NCBI GenBank assembly: GCA_934463455.1
Contig: CAKSJU010000121.1
Span: forward strand, 1-5,601
Source of the DNA: an uncultured Clostridia bacterium
GTDB taxonomy: Bacteria > Bacillota > Clostridia > UBA1381
DNA: 5,601 bases
Direction of reading: 5' to 3'
Under the pieces are notes generated by a model, which saw nothing but the letters and a program-made list of their open reading frames with translations, was not told the DNA's origin and ran no database searches. Positions within the stretch are counted from its first letter, which is position 1. Each line of letters starts with the position of its first letter. This document shows, piece by piece, positions 1 to 5,601 of the stretch. The position numbers were made by a program, and so were the translations under genes.

Positions 1-23
1 AAAGACTTGATTTTCAAGTCTTT
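1..23 (+). terminator. Probable intrinsic terminator of an upstream gene outside the window
   Basis: Bases 1-10 (AAAGACTTGA) and 14-23 (TCAAGTCTTT) are perfect reverse complements, giving a 10-bp stem with a 3-nt loop (or 9 bp with a 5-nt loop). The arm ends in TTT and is followed by a T-rich stretch (CTGCATTTATTATTA), but the U-tract is interrupted, so efficiency is uncertain. No minus-strand gene lies to the right that would need it, so it most likely ends a + strand gene to the left. The window edge cuts off the flank, so a bidirectional role cannot be excluded. Confidence 0.65.
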
Positions 24-79
24 CTGCATTTATTATTATATCACAAATGAAAAAAATGTCAATAATTATACCCTATATA

Positions 80-108
80 TTGTAATCCGATTTAATTTAT
101 GTTATACT
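80..108 (+). promoter_or_regulatory. Candidate sigma-A promoter P1 (extended -10) for the cca operon
   Basis: A -35-like TTGTAA (80-85) is separated by 17 bp from a TATACT -10 box (103-108). The -10 is preceded by TG at 100-101, one base away, which makes it an extended -10 and compensates for the weak -35 (4 of 6 consensus matches). Transcription would start near 115, leaving a leader of about 165 nt before cca. The surroundings are strongly AT-rich. Assigned from consensus only. Confidence 0.5.
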
Positions 109-119
109 AAAGAAAAAAT

Positions 120-148
120 TTGCAATTTTTGAATAAATATGATATACT
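120..148 (+). promoter_or_regulatory. Candidate sigma-A promoter P2 (extended -10) for the cca operon
   Basis: The same layout recurs exactly 40 bp downstream of P1: TTGCAA (120-125), 17-bp spacer, TATACT (143-148), with TG at 140-141 as an extended -10. The start site would be near 155, giving a leader of about 127 nt. P1 and P2 share roughly 17 of 29 positions, mostly in the two boxes and the TG motif. Either or both may drive the operon; no sequence feature decides between them. Confidence 0.5.
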
Positions 149-271
149 GTTAAGTGATTAATTCTTATGCCGCAGCAGCTGAAAGCGATTTAACGTAAAA
201 ATAATTCACGTTATCACTCGGCGGATTAAGAAAAAATTCATTACAATTTGCCGGCACCAAGGCGGCGGAAC
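149..271 (+). other. Untranslated leader of cca with possible hairpins
   Basis: This stretch lies between the putative promoters and the cca ribosome binding site. It is less AT-rich than the promoter region. TAACGT (191-196) can pair with ACGTTA (208-213) around an 11-nt loop, and GTGAT (154-158) with ATCAC (213-217), although the two share base 213. A G/C-rich segment at 250-268 (GCCG with CGGC) can form a short hairpin just ahead of the Shine-Dalgarno site. The cca reading frame stays open back to 183 but offers no ATG, GTG or TTG start. No riboswitch or T-box core was recognised. Confidence 0.35.
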
Positions 272-276
272 GGAGG
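272..276 (+). promoter_or_regulatory. Ribosome binding site that fixes the cca start
   Basis: GGAGG lies five bases before the ATG at 282. This supports that ATG as the true start, although the frame is open for about 100 nt further upstream; that upstream part contains no start codon. Confidence 0.8.
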
Positions 277-281
277 TTTTA

Positions 282-1649
282 ATGAGCTTTACCATAAGCA
301 CAGGCGCACAAACAGTTATAAATACTCTTGAAAAAAGCGGCTTTAAAGCATACATAGTAGGCGGCGCTGTTCGTGATATGCTCATGAACAAAACTCCGCA
401 TGATTTCGATATTGCCACCTCTGCGCTGCCGGAACAGATAAAAAAAATTTTCAGACGGACAATCGATACCGGGCTTAAGCACGGAACTGTTACCGTGGTA
501 GAAAATAATGTAGGTTACGAGGTTACCACCTTTCGCAGTGAAAGCGGATATACAGATTCGAGACATCCCGACTCCGTTAATTTTATTACCTCGATTGAAG
601 AAGATGTTAAAAGACGTGATTTTACAATAAATGCAATGGCATACAATCCACATGACGGACTTTTCGACTGCGTCGGCGGAACAAACGACTTAGAAAACAA
701 AATTGTAAGATGCGTAGGTGTGCCGGAGGTCAGATTTTCCGAAGACCCTCTGCGTATGCTCCGCGCGGTAAGATTTGCAGCTCAGCTTAATTTTGAAATA
801 GATTCCGAATGTGAGCGCGCAATAAAAAAGCTTGCCCCGCTTATAAAAAAAGTCAGTTCCGAGAGAATACGTGAGGAGCTCAACAAAATTCTTATGTCGG
901 AAAATTCCGAAAAAATCTCGATACTGCACAATCTCGGGCTTTTGAAGCTTATTATACCGGAGGTTGATTTATGCAGCGGAGTAGCGCAAAAAAACAAATA
1001 TCATATATATGATGTTTACGAGCATATCATGCACACCGTCAAAAGCACTCCGCCGGATATGGTTTTACGCTGGTCGGCACTTCTGCACGACATAGGCAAG
1101 CCAAATTGCGCAAGCTGCGATTCCAACGGAATTATACATTTTTACGGTCACCACCGCGAAAGCGTGAGAATGGCTAACGATATTTTGCACAGACTTCATT
1201 TTGACAGTGAAACCGCGCATGACATTCTTATACTTATCGAAAACCATGATGTCAGAATAGAAAATACCCCGCCGGGAGTTAAAAGGATGATGGCAAAGAC
1301 CGGCGCACGTCTTTTCGAAAAGCTGATTATGCTTCAGGAAGCCGACAACAAAGCAAAAAACGAAAAGTTTTTCCGTGAAAAGAAAAAACGACTTGATGAA
1401 ACTCTTGAAATTTACGGACGGATTCTATCCGAACATCAGCCCTATATGATATCGGATTTAACCGTAAACGGACGGGATTTGATTAAAATAGGCTACAAGC
1501 CCGGAAGAAGCCTCGGGGATTGCCTGAAAAGACTCTTGGACGAGGTAATTATAAATCCCGAGCTTAACAGGCGGGAATATCTTCTCGCAAAAGCAAAGGA
1601 AATCAAAAAAAGCGGTGCCAAATACAAAAACACTAAAATGCCGTTTTAG
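282..1649 (+). CDS. cca: CCA tRNA nucleotidyltransferase with HD domain
   Basis: This 455-aa cytoplasmic enzyme builds or repairs the 3'-terminal CCA of tRNAs from CTP and ATP. It is a class II nucleotidyltransferase. The head domain (about 20-145) has GGAVRD (27-32), the metal-binding DFD (41-43), HGTVTV (67-72), YEVTTFR (79-85) and DVKRRDFTINA (108-118). EDPLR (154-158) matches the EDxxR nucleobase-recognition motif of CCA-adding enzymes, which favours that activity over poly(A) polymerase. An HD domain follows, with H248, the HD pair at 269-270 in LLHDIGK, GHH (289-291) and ENHD (320-323); known relatives use such domains as phosphohydrolases. The C-terminal tail has VNGRDL (395-400) and a PGRSLG element (407-412) typical of this group. 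Length fits clostridial HD-containing members and exceeds the roughly 400-aa HD-lacking Bacillus type. It is first in a three-gene operon, 21 nt from the next gene. Identification is firm; whether the HD domain is active is inference. Confidence 0.95.
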   Translation: MSFTISTGAQTVINTLEKSGFKAYIVGGAVRDMLMNKTPHDFDIATSALPEQIKKIFRRTIDTGLKHGTVTVVENNVGYEVTTFRSESGYTDSRHPDSVNFITSIEEDVKRRDFTINAMAYNPHDGLFDCVGGTNDLENKIVRCVGVPEVRFSEDPLRMLRAVRFAAQLNFEIDSECERAIKKLAPLIKKVSSERIREELNKILMSENSEKISILHNLGLLKLIIPEVDLCSGVAQKNKYHIYDVYEHIMHTVKSTPPDMVLRWSALLHDIGKPNCASCDSNGIIHFYGHHRESVRMANDILHRLHFDSETAHDILILIENHDVRIENTPPGVKRMMAKTGARLFEKLIMLQEADNKAKNEKFFREKKKRLDETLEIYGRILSEHQPYMISDLTVNGRDLIKIGYKPGRSLGDCLKRLLDEVIINPELNRREYLLAKAKEIKKSGAKYKNTKMPF

Positions 1650-1670
1650 ATTTATGAGGAGAGCAATACA

Positions 1671-3341
1671 ATGATTAATTCACAGACAAAGGATGCCGTA
1701 CTTTTAAAACGCATAGAAGCATCACAGGCAGGAAGCTGCTGTTCTCTGAGAATAGGAGATTTAAGCGGTGACGGCAGATACGATTTTGTTCTGATTTGTC
1801 CCGATGATGTCTCGGATGAACGATATTTTTCTCATTCCGTTGCCTCGGCAGCCGCTTATTCGGCAGACGGGGAGCTTTTGTGGCAAATCGGAACTCCGAG
1901 CTACGGCAATGCCAAATGCGCAACCGATGTCCCCGCGCAAATTTATGACATAGACCGCGATGGCTTTAATGAATTTTTGTGCGTTATGGACGGTATGTTC
2001 TGCATATTTGACGGAAAAACCGGCGAACTTAAAAGAAAAAATCCCCTGCCCGACCCGGAAGCTCATGATTGCTTTGCAATTGCCAATCTTGACGGCAGCG
2101 GCTATCCTCAAAATATTATAATCAAAAACAGATACCACAAGCTTTGGGCACTTGACAAAAATTTTAATATTCTTTGGACTTACAAAGGAAATATCGGACA
2201 TTTTCCGATTGCATGCGACTTAAACGGCGACGGCAGAGATGAAATTATTACCGGCTGTTCCGTGCTTGACGCGGACGGAAATGTCATGTGGGAATTTGAC
2301 CGTACGGATTTCCCGAAAAGCATATGCGTCGGCGATTTGGATATGAGCGGTAAATACACAATTGTTGCCGGAGGTGAGAAAACTGACGCTTATACCTCGG
2401 ATGGTATCATAAAATGGTCTTTAAAAAACAATGCCCAAACCTATTCCCTTTCTCCGGGAAATATACGCACCGATATTTTCGGTACGGAAATTGCCGGCTA
2501 TTTTAAGGAAGACGAAGAAAGCGAATACACCGACGGTATTTTTACCGTTGATTATCACGGAAACACACTTTTTAAAGAAAAACGCGCCCAATACGGCGGA
2601 TTTTCGAATGTGACAACCGTATTCAATTTTGACGGAAACGGTGCGGAATATTTACTTGCCGCTCCGCAGGCGGACAACGAGCTGTATCTTTACGACGGCG
2701 GCATGAATCCCATATATAAAATACCCGCGAACGGAAAAGTTATTTCAGCTGATATTATCGGAAACGATATATCGCAGATTATAGTGTATGACGGGCAAAA
2801 TATTTTGATATATGCCGACTCGCAAAGAGAGCTTTCCGTTTCTCTTGCAAAGGAATCCCGCCCGCAAAAAAGAAGCTTTTGCAATATGACCGACTATCCG
2901 TACTGTATTCAGGACCTTTCCCGAAATGCTCTCGGCTATGCGATAGGTCAGTTTGCGCGGCCGGACATAAAAGTCTGGGCAGAGCAATGTACGGCAAGTG
3001 ACGCGGAAGAAATGATGACCCGAGCCGATTTTTGCATATTGCTTGTAAACATACTTAACATATCGGGATATACCACCGACCTGTTTTTTGATGTTACAGT
3101 AAACGATTATTATGCTCCCGCTGTTGCCGCTCTCAAAAGCAACGGATATATTGATGATATTGTGGGAAAATTTTCTCCCGATTCCGCACTGACGGCGGAC
3201 TTTGCGGAAAAACTGATAACCTCTGCCGCCGGCATAATTCCGCTTACAACCAAGTCGGGAGAGGAAGAGCTCACAAAAAAAGACGCTGCAAAGCTTATTC
3301 TGCAAATTATACAAAGCATAGAAGAGAAAAACATATTATAG
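1671..3341 (+). CDS. FG-GAP/VCBS-like beta-propeller protein with degenerate SLH C-terminus, no signal peptide
   Basis: No enzymatic function is recognised in this 556-aa protein. Residues 25-385 carry repeats of the DxxGDGxxE calcium-loop type: 30-38 (DLSGDGRYD), 93-101, 139-147, 183-191 (DLNGDGRDE) and 222-230, with weaker copies near 264-275, 319-328 and 361-371. Several are followed by a strand with a D/NG and W (W71, W169, W207, W249). This predicts a seven- or eight-bladed propeller like that in rhamnogalacturonan lyase-type and integrin-like proteins. Residues 450-505 match an SLH repeat: MTRADF, then FFDVTVNDYYAPAVAALKSNGYI, shortened here to the core FFDV, YYAPAV and a KFSP ending. 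LTADFAEKLI (507-516) and LTKKDAAKLIL (534-544) look like starts of further, truncated SLH repeats. The N-terminus is hydrophilic, with no signal peptide or membrane segment, which is odd for an SLH protein. GAGGAG at 1656-1661 supports the start. Domain calls are fairly sure; role and location are unknown. Confidence 0.8.
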   Translation: MINSQTKDAVLLKRIEASQAGSCCSLRIGDLSGDGRYDFVLICPDDVSDERYFSHSVASAAAYSADGELLWQIGTPSYGNAKCATDVPAQIYDIDRDGFNEFLCVMDGMFCIFDGKTGELKRKNPLPDPEAHDCFAIANLDGSGYPQNIIIKNRYHKLWALDKNFNILWTYKGNIGHFPIACDLNGDGRDEIITGCSVLDADGNVMWEFDRTDFPKSICVGDLDMSGKYTIVAGGEKTDAYTSDGIIKWSLKNNAQTYSLSPGNIRTDIFGTEIAGYFKEDEESEYTDGIFTVDYHGNTLFKEKRAQYGGFSNVTTVFNFDGNGAEYLLAAPQADNELYLYDGGMNPIYKIPANGKVISADIIGNDISQIIVYDGQNILIYADSQRELSVSLAKESRPQKRSFCNMTDYPYCIQDLSRNALGYAIGQFARPDIKVWAEQCTASDAEEMMTRADFCILLVNILNISGYTTDLFFDVTVNDYYAPAVAALKSNGYIDDIVGKFSPDSALTADFAEKLITSAAGIIPLTTKSGEEELTKKDAAKLILQIIQSIEEKNIL

Positions 3342-3369
3342 TTAACTGAGAACAGGAGAGCGCTGAATA

Positions 3370-4176
3370 ATGTACACAATTGCATTTGTCGGTCCGAGCG
3401 GTACCGGAAAAAGCTTTCGTTCCGCCGCTGTCGCAAGCAGTGCGGGAGCGGAAGCAATAATCGACGACGGACTTCTTATTTCCAAAAACAAAGTTCTTGC
3501 GGGATTTTCGGCAAAAAAAGAAGCAACAAAAATTGCCGCCGTAAAACGAGCTCTTTTTACAAAAGAATCACATGTGAACGAAGTTAAAAAGGCAATTTCC
3601 GACAATAAGATAAACCGAATTATGATACTCGGCACATCAATAAAAATGGCAGAAAAAATTGCCGCGCAGCTTGCGCTTGACCCTATTGACAAAATAATAC
3701 GAATTGAAGACGTAGCAACTCCCGAAGAAATGCGGGAAGCAAAAAGAATGCGTCTTAAAGAGGGAAAGCACGTTATTCCCGTTCCCATTCCCGAAATAAA
3801 AAGAGATTTTTCGGGATATTTTCTACATCCCCTGCGACAAATCAAAAAAAAGAAAAGCCGTCCGCAGGTGTATGAAAAATCAATTATCCGCCCAACCTTC
3901 AGCTATATGGGCGATTACACCGTTTCGAACAGCGTAATCTGCGCCATAGCTTCGCACGAAGCCGCCGCGTCAGACGGTATTGAAAAGATAAATTCCGTCT
4001 ATGCCGAAACCGACTCCACCGGAGCAAGCATATATATATCACTTACAATGAAATACGGCACGATTATATCAACAGCCGCACATGCTGTTCAAAAAGCCGT
4101 TGCCGAAAGCATAGACTATCATACCTCCGTTAATATCAATAAAATAGACATATATATAAAAAAGCTGCTTCCTTAG
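3370..4176 (+). CDS. P-loop NTPase fused to an Asp23/Gls24 domain
   Basis: This is a 268-aa protein of two parts. Residues 1-158 form a small P-loop domain with a Walker A motif GPSGTGKS (8-15), an acidic IIDDG stretch (30-34) that could act as Walker B, and conserved-looking segments ILGTS (86-90), IEDVAT (112-117) and GKHVIPVP (132-139). A basic linker (KKKK, 159-162) leads to residues 172-265, which fit the Asp23/Gls24 fold: a GDYTVSNSVI start, a DGI turn (202-204), a KYG strand (228-230), a helix of alternating A/V (235-248) and a final VNINKIDIYI strand. Asp23 proteins in Staphylococcus are membrane-associated envelope-stress factors. There is no signal peptide or membrane segment here, so the protein should be cytoplasmic. 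To my knowledge such fusions recur in Clostridia but are uncharacterised; nucleotide binding is inferred from motifs. AGGAG at 3354-3358 supports the ATG. It is last in the operon, 28 nt after the propeller gene, and its stop codon lies inside the terminator. Confidence 0.85.
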   Translation: MYTIAFVGPSGTGKSFRSAAVASSAGAEAIIDDGLLISKNKVLAGFSAKKEATKIAAVKRALFTKESHVNEVKKAISDNKINRIMILGTSIKMAEKIAAQLALDPIDKIIRIEDVATPEEMREAKRMRLKEGKHVIPVPIPEIKRDFSGYFLHPLRQIKKKKSRPQVYEKSIIRPTFSYMGDYTVSNSVICAIASHEAAASDGIEKINSVYAETDSTGASIYISLTMKYGTIISTAAHAVQKAVAESIDYHTSVNINKIDIYIKKLLP

Positions 4177-4192
4177 CGGCTTTTTAATTTTT
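4158..4192 (+). terminator. Intrinsic terminator of the cca operon, overlapping the stop codon
   Basis: AAAAAGCTGC (4159-4168) pairs with GCGGCTTTTT (4176-4185) through ten base pairs, one of them a G-U wobble, around a 7-nt loop (4169-4175). It continues into a T-rich tail reaching 4192 (TTTTTAATTTTT). The TAG stop of the preceding gene (4174-4176) straddles the loop and the first base of the 3' arm, so the last codons lie in the 5' arm. The A-run at 4158-4163 could let the hairpin work on the minus strand too, but no minus-strand gene needs it. Confidence 0.85.
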
Positions 4193-4261
4193 GCATACAT
4201 ATATATTTGTTACATAAAAATTATATATTATTACAAATGTATCAATAAATTTTTAAAAATA

Positions 4262-4290
4262 TTGACTTATCTCTTTTTATAATATACAAT
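4262..4290 (+). promoter_or_regulatory. Sigma-A-type promoter of the secreted stalk-domain gene
   Basis: TTGACT (4262-4267) and TACAAT (4285-4290) are each one mismatch from the sigma-A consensus and are separated by the optimal 17 bp. The 20 bases upstream are almost pure A/T and could serve as an UP-like element. The predicted start site is near 4297. The promoter lies after the operon terminator, so the downstream gene is an independent transcription unit. A TATAAT at 4278-4283 is present but badly spaced from the -35. Confidence 0.7.
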
Positions 4291-4296
4291 ACAATT

Positions 4297-4403
4297 AGAA
4301 ATAATTACCTGAATTACATATATGAAAGTGAGGTATATTCCGATGTATTTTATTTAACTTATAAGTCATAACCAAGCTGATTGTAAATAGTTAATTGTAA
4401 AAC
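4297..4403 (+). other. Long 5' leader of the stalk-domain gene
   Basis: About 107 nt separate the predicted transcription start from the Shine-Dalgarno site. The leader contains an ACTTATAAGT palindrome (4357-4366) and two direct copies of ATTGTAAA (4380-4387 and 4394-4401) with start points 14 nt apart, the second abutting the ribosome binding site. A short ATG-initiated frame (4322-4357, 11 residues) has no Shine-Dalgarno site. No known riboswitch class was recognised. Confidence 0.35.
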
Positions 4404-4410
4404 AAGGAGG
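4404..4410 (+). promoter_or_regulatory. Strong ribosome binding site of the stalk-domain gene
   Basis: AAGGAGG matches the anti-Shine-Dalgarno sequence perfectly and sits ten bases before the ATG at 4421, separated by ATATTTTTTT. It fixes the start of the partial gene, as does the signal peptide that begins right at that ATG. Confidence 0.85.
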
Positions 4411-4420
4411 ATATTTTTTT

Positions 4421-5601
4421 ATGAAAAAGAACAAAAGCATTATCTTTTGGGCTTCAATTTTATCTGCTGCATTTTTAGCATCGTCCCCCGTATTCGCATA
4501 TGAAACCATACCCGATAATGACGTTATCGATATAACTGTCCATGGCGAGAAAATTGATTTTTCGGAAGCACCTTTTGCAAAAGACGGTGAAATTTATATT
4601 CCCGTAAGAGAATTTTTAGATCAAGTATCGGGAAAAATAGAAATAATATGGAACAGTGACCGCTCTGTTATACTTAACGGATACTGCACCGACTCAACGG
4701 ATGAGCAGCAAGTCACGCAGGCAAAGTTTGCAATAGACAGCAAAATCTGCGATATTACAAGAGGAACAAAATCAAAGCAAATTACACTTGAAAATCCGCC
4801 GATTTTGAAAAACGGTAAAACTTATATCACTTTCGAAATGGCAGGGCAGCTCGAAAAAGAACTTTCAATGACCGGCGGTTTTGAAGCATCCGTTCCGGGA
4901 ACAGACCATGAGCTTCTCAATAATGCTGTTGTCTGGGCAGACTCTCTAAAAACAAGAGACGGAAAACCGCGCTATGAGATAATGACCGAGGATATGAAGA
5001 ACAAATTCATTGAAAATCAAAAAGCGCTTATAAACGGCGATAATTGGAATTATGTAATAGGTGTTTCAAGTCCATGGATAATTTCGTACGATGTAATAGT
5101 GAAAAATGACACCGCATATATAACATATTTTCTGACCGACAGCACAAACGAGCGTTATTCCTTTTCCGAAACTGTCGCTTTTGAAAAGTCAAACGACAAG
5201 TACGTTGTCTCAAATGCAACCGAGCATCATCCAAGACCATGCGCTTTTTTGAAATTTATCAACGGTAATAAAATCACTTTTGATTTTGCGGAATATATTA
5301 CCTACGACGACAAGGACAGAATGGCAGAGCTTAATCTGACCGAAAGCGATATGCCGGATGGATATTATATCTATAATCCCGAAGAGGATACCGAAGAATA
5401 CTTATTAACCGACGATACCGTTTATAATATTATTGATTGGCAGCGAATGTTTGTGAAAGATGAGTCAAATATTAAATATACTACCACAAAGCTTGATGAA
5501 TTTAAGCAATATATTCAATCTTATGATAATTCACAGCCGAAAATGCCGTTCTTCGTTGAACTCGACGGAGAGAATGTTATAAGTATTACCGAAGAGCCTA
5601 T
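4421..5601 (+). CDS. Secreted protein with copper-amine-oxidase-like stalk domain (3' end outside the window)
   Basis: The frame is open for 393 codons to the window edge, so the C-terminus is missing. Residues 1-26 are a clear signal peptide: MKKNK, a hydrophobic core, then PVFA with probable cleavage after A26. Residues 36-145 resemble the copper amine oxidase N-terminal (stalk) domain common in exported Firmicutes proteins, with DGEIYIPVREF (55-65), an IIWNSDRSVIL strand (75-85) and a second half with LENPPILKNGKTYI (123-136). Despite the name, such domains in bacteria do not imply copper or oxidase activity. Residues 165-265 (WADSL, a YEIMTEDMKNKF helix, alternating strands to about 263) look like an NTF2-like fold. 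Residues 276-393 form a further module with DGYYIYNP (313-320), IDW (338-340), YTTTKLDEF (353-361) and PFFVEL (376-381). I half-recognise it from clostridial secreted proteins but cannot name it. The protein is likely extracellular or wall-associated. It has its own promoter, leader and ribosome binding site; function is unknown. Confidence 0.8.
   Translation, partial: MKKNKSIIFWASILSAAFLASSPVFAYETIPDNDVIDITVHGEKIDFSEAPFAKDGEIYIPVREFLDQVSGKIEIIWNSDRSVILNGYCTDSTDEQQVTQAKFAIDSKICDITRGTKSKQITLENPPILKNGKTYITFEMAGQLEKELSMTGGFEASVPGTDHELLNNAVVWADSLKTRDGKPRYEIMTEDMKNKFIENQKALINGDNWNYVIGVSSPWIISYDVIVKNDTAYITYFLTDSTNERYSFSETVAFEKSNDKYVVSNATEHHPRPCAFLKFINGNKITFDFAEYITYDDKDRMAELNLTESDMPDGYYIYNPEEDTEEYLLTDDTVYNIIDWQRMFVKDESNIKYTTTKLDEFKQYIQSYDNSQPKMPFFVELDGENVISITEEP

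Noticed and set aside
167..193. Eight-residue open frame (MPQQLKAI) in the cca leader
   Set aside because: No ribosome binding site and no attenuator-like codon run; likely chance.
250..276. Possible T-box antiterminator core before cca (GGCGGCGGAACGGAGG)
   Set aside because: It lacks the GGTGGNACCGCG core, there is no terminator hairpin between it and the gene, and cca is not a usual T-box target.
206..653. Minus-strand open frames of 70 and 124 codons overlapping the start of cca
   Set aside because: They lie opposite a strongly supported gene with conserved motifs, have unconvincing protein sequences and no supporting ribosome binding site; they are antisense shadows.
2431..2613. A 60-codon + strand frame inside the propeller gene
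   Set aside because: It is out of frame with, and wholly inside, a gene with clear repeats, and has no domain signal.
2745..3845. Minus-strand open frames of 189, 115 and 167 codons opposite the propeller and P-loop genes
   Set aside because: The + strand frames contain recognisable domains; the minus-strand products are cysteine/serine/phenylalanine-rich strings typical of antisense reading of AT-rich codons.
4205..4238. Imperfect inverted repeat ATTTGT / ACAAAT between the terminator and the promoter
   Set aside because: A 6-bp match around a 22-nt AT-rich spacer is too weak to call an operator.
4322..4357. Eleven-residue leader peptide upstream of the stalk-domain gene
   Set aside because: No Shine-Dalgarno site before its ATG; an internal ATG at 4343 has a GTGAGG upstream but would encode only four residues.
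4263..4368. Inverted repeat TGACTTAT / ATAAGTCA, 90 bp apart, overlapping the -35 box
   Set aside because: Only 8 bp long, far apart and in AT-rich DNA; it is as likely by chance as a looping operator.
5028..5240. A 70-codon minus-strand frame near the right end
   Set aside because: It lies opposite the continuous signal-peptide-bearing frame that begins at 4421.

Overview
The window looks like chromosomal DNA of a low-GC Firmicute, most likely an anaerobic Clostridia lineage (Oscillospiraceae-like or a related uncultured gut or rumen group). Support comes from AT-rich intergenic DNA, strong AGGAGG-type ribosome binding sites, sigma-A-like promoters with extended -10 boxes, and the protein types present: an HD-domain CCA enzyme, an Asp23/Gls24 domain, an SLH domain and a copper-amine-oxidase-like stalk domain. 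The lineage is inferred from style, not from a marker gene. All genes are on the + strand and there is no RNA gene, CRISPR array, insertion sequence or phage signature.

Layout. Bases 1-23 are a perfect hairpin, probably the terminator of a gene to the left of the window. Bases 80-148 hold two look-alike promoters exactly 40 bp apart, followed by a leader of about 130 nt. Bases 282-4176 carry three tightly spaced genes (gaps of 21 and 28 nt), each with its own Shine-Dalgarno site: (1) cca, the tRNA CCA-adding enzyme; (2) a beta-propeller protein with FG-GAP-like calcium-loop repeats and a decayed SLH region but no signal peptide; (3) a P-loop NTPase fused to an Asp23/Gls24 domain. The operon closes with an intrinsic terminator whose hairpin contains the stop codon of gene 3. 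A well-formed promoter (4262-4290) and a leader of about 124 nt then serve a separate gene beginning at 4421. It encodes a secreted protein with a stalk domain, a probable NTF2-like domain and a C-terminal domain, and runs off the right edge.

How the genes fit together. cca is housekeeping (tRNA 3'-end synthesis and repair). The two genes behind it have no obvious biochemical link to it; co-transcription may only reflect growth-linked expression. Genes 2 and 3 both carry domains normally associated with the cell envelope (SLH; Asp23/Gls24), yet neither protein has an export signal, so a cytoplasmic or membrane-proximal role is possible. The fourth gene is a separate, exported cell-surface product. 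I see no clear-cut new defence or mobile system. The most unusual items are the signal-less propeller/SLH protein and the P-loop/Asp23 fusion.
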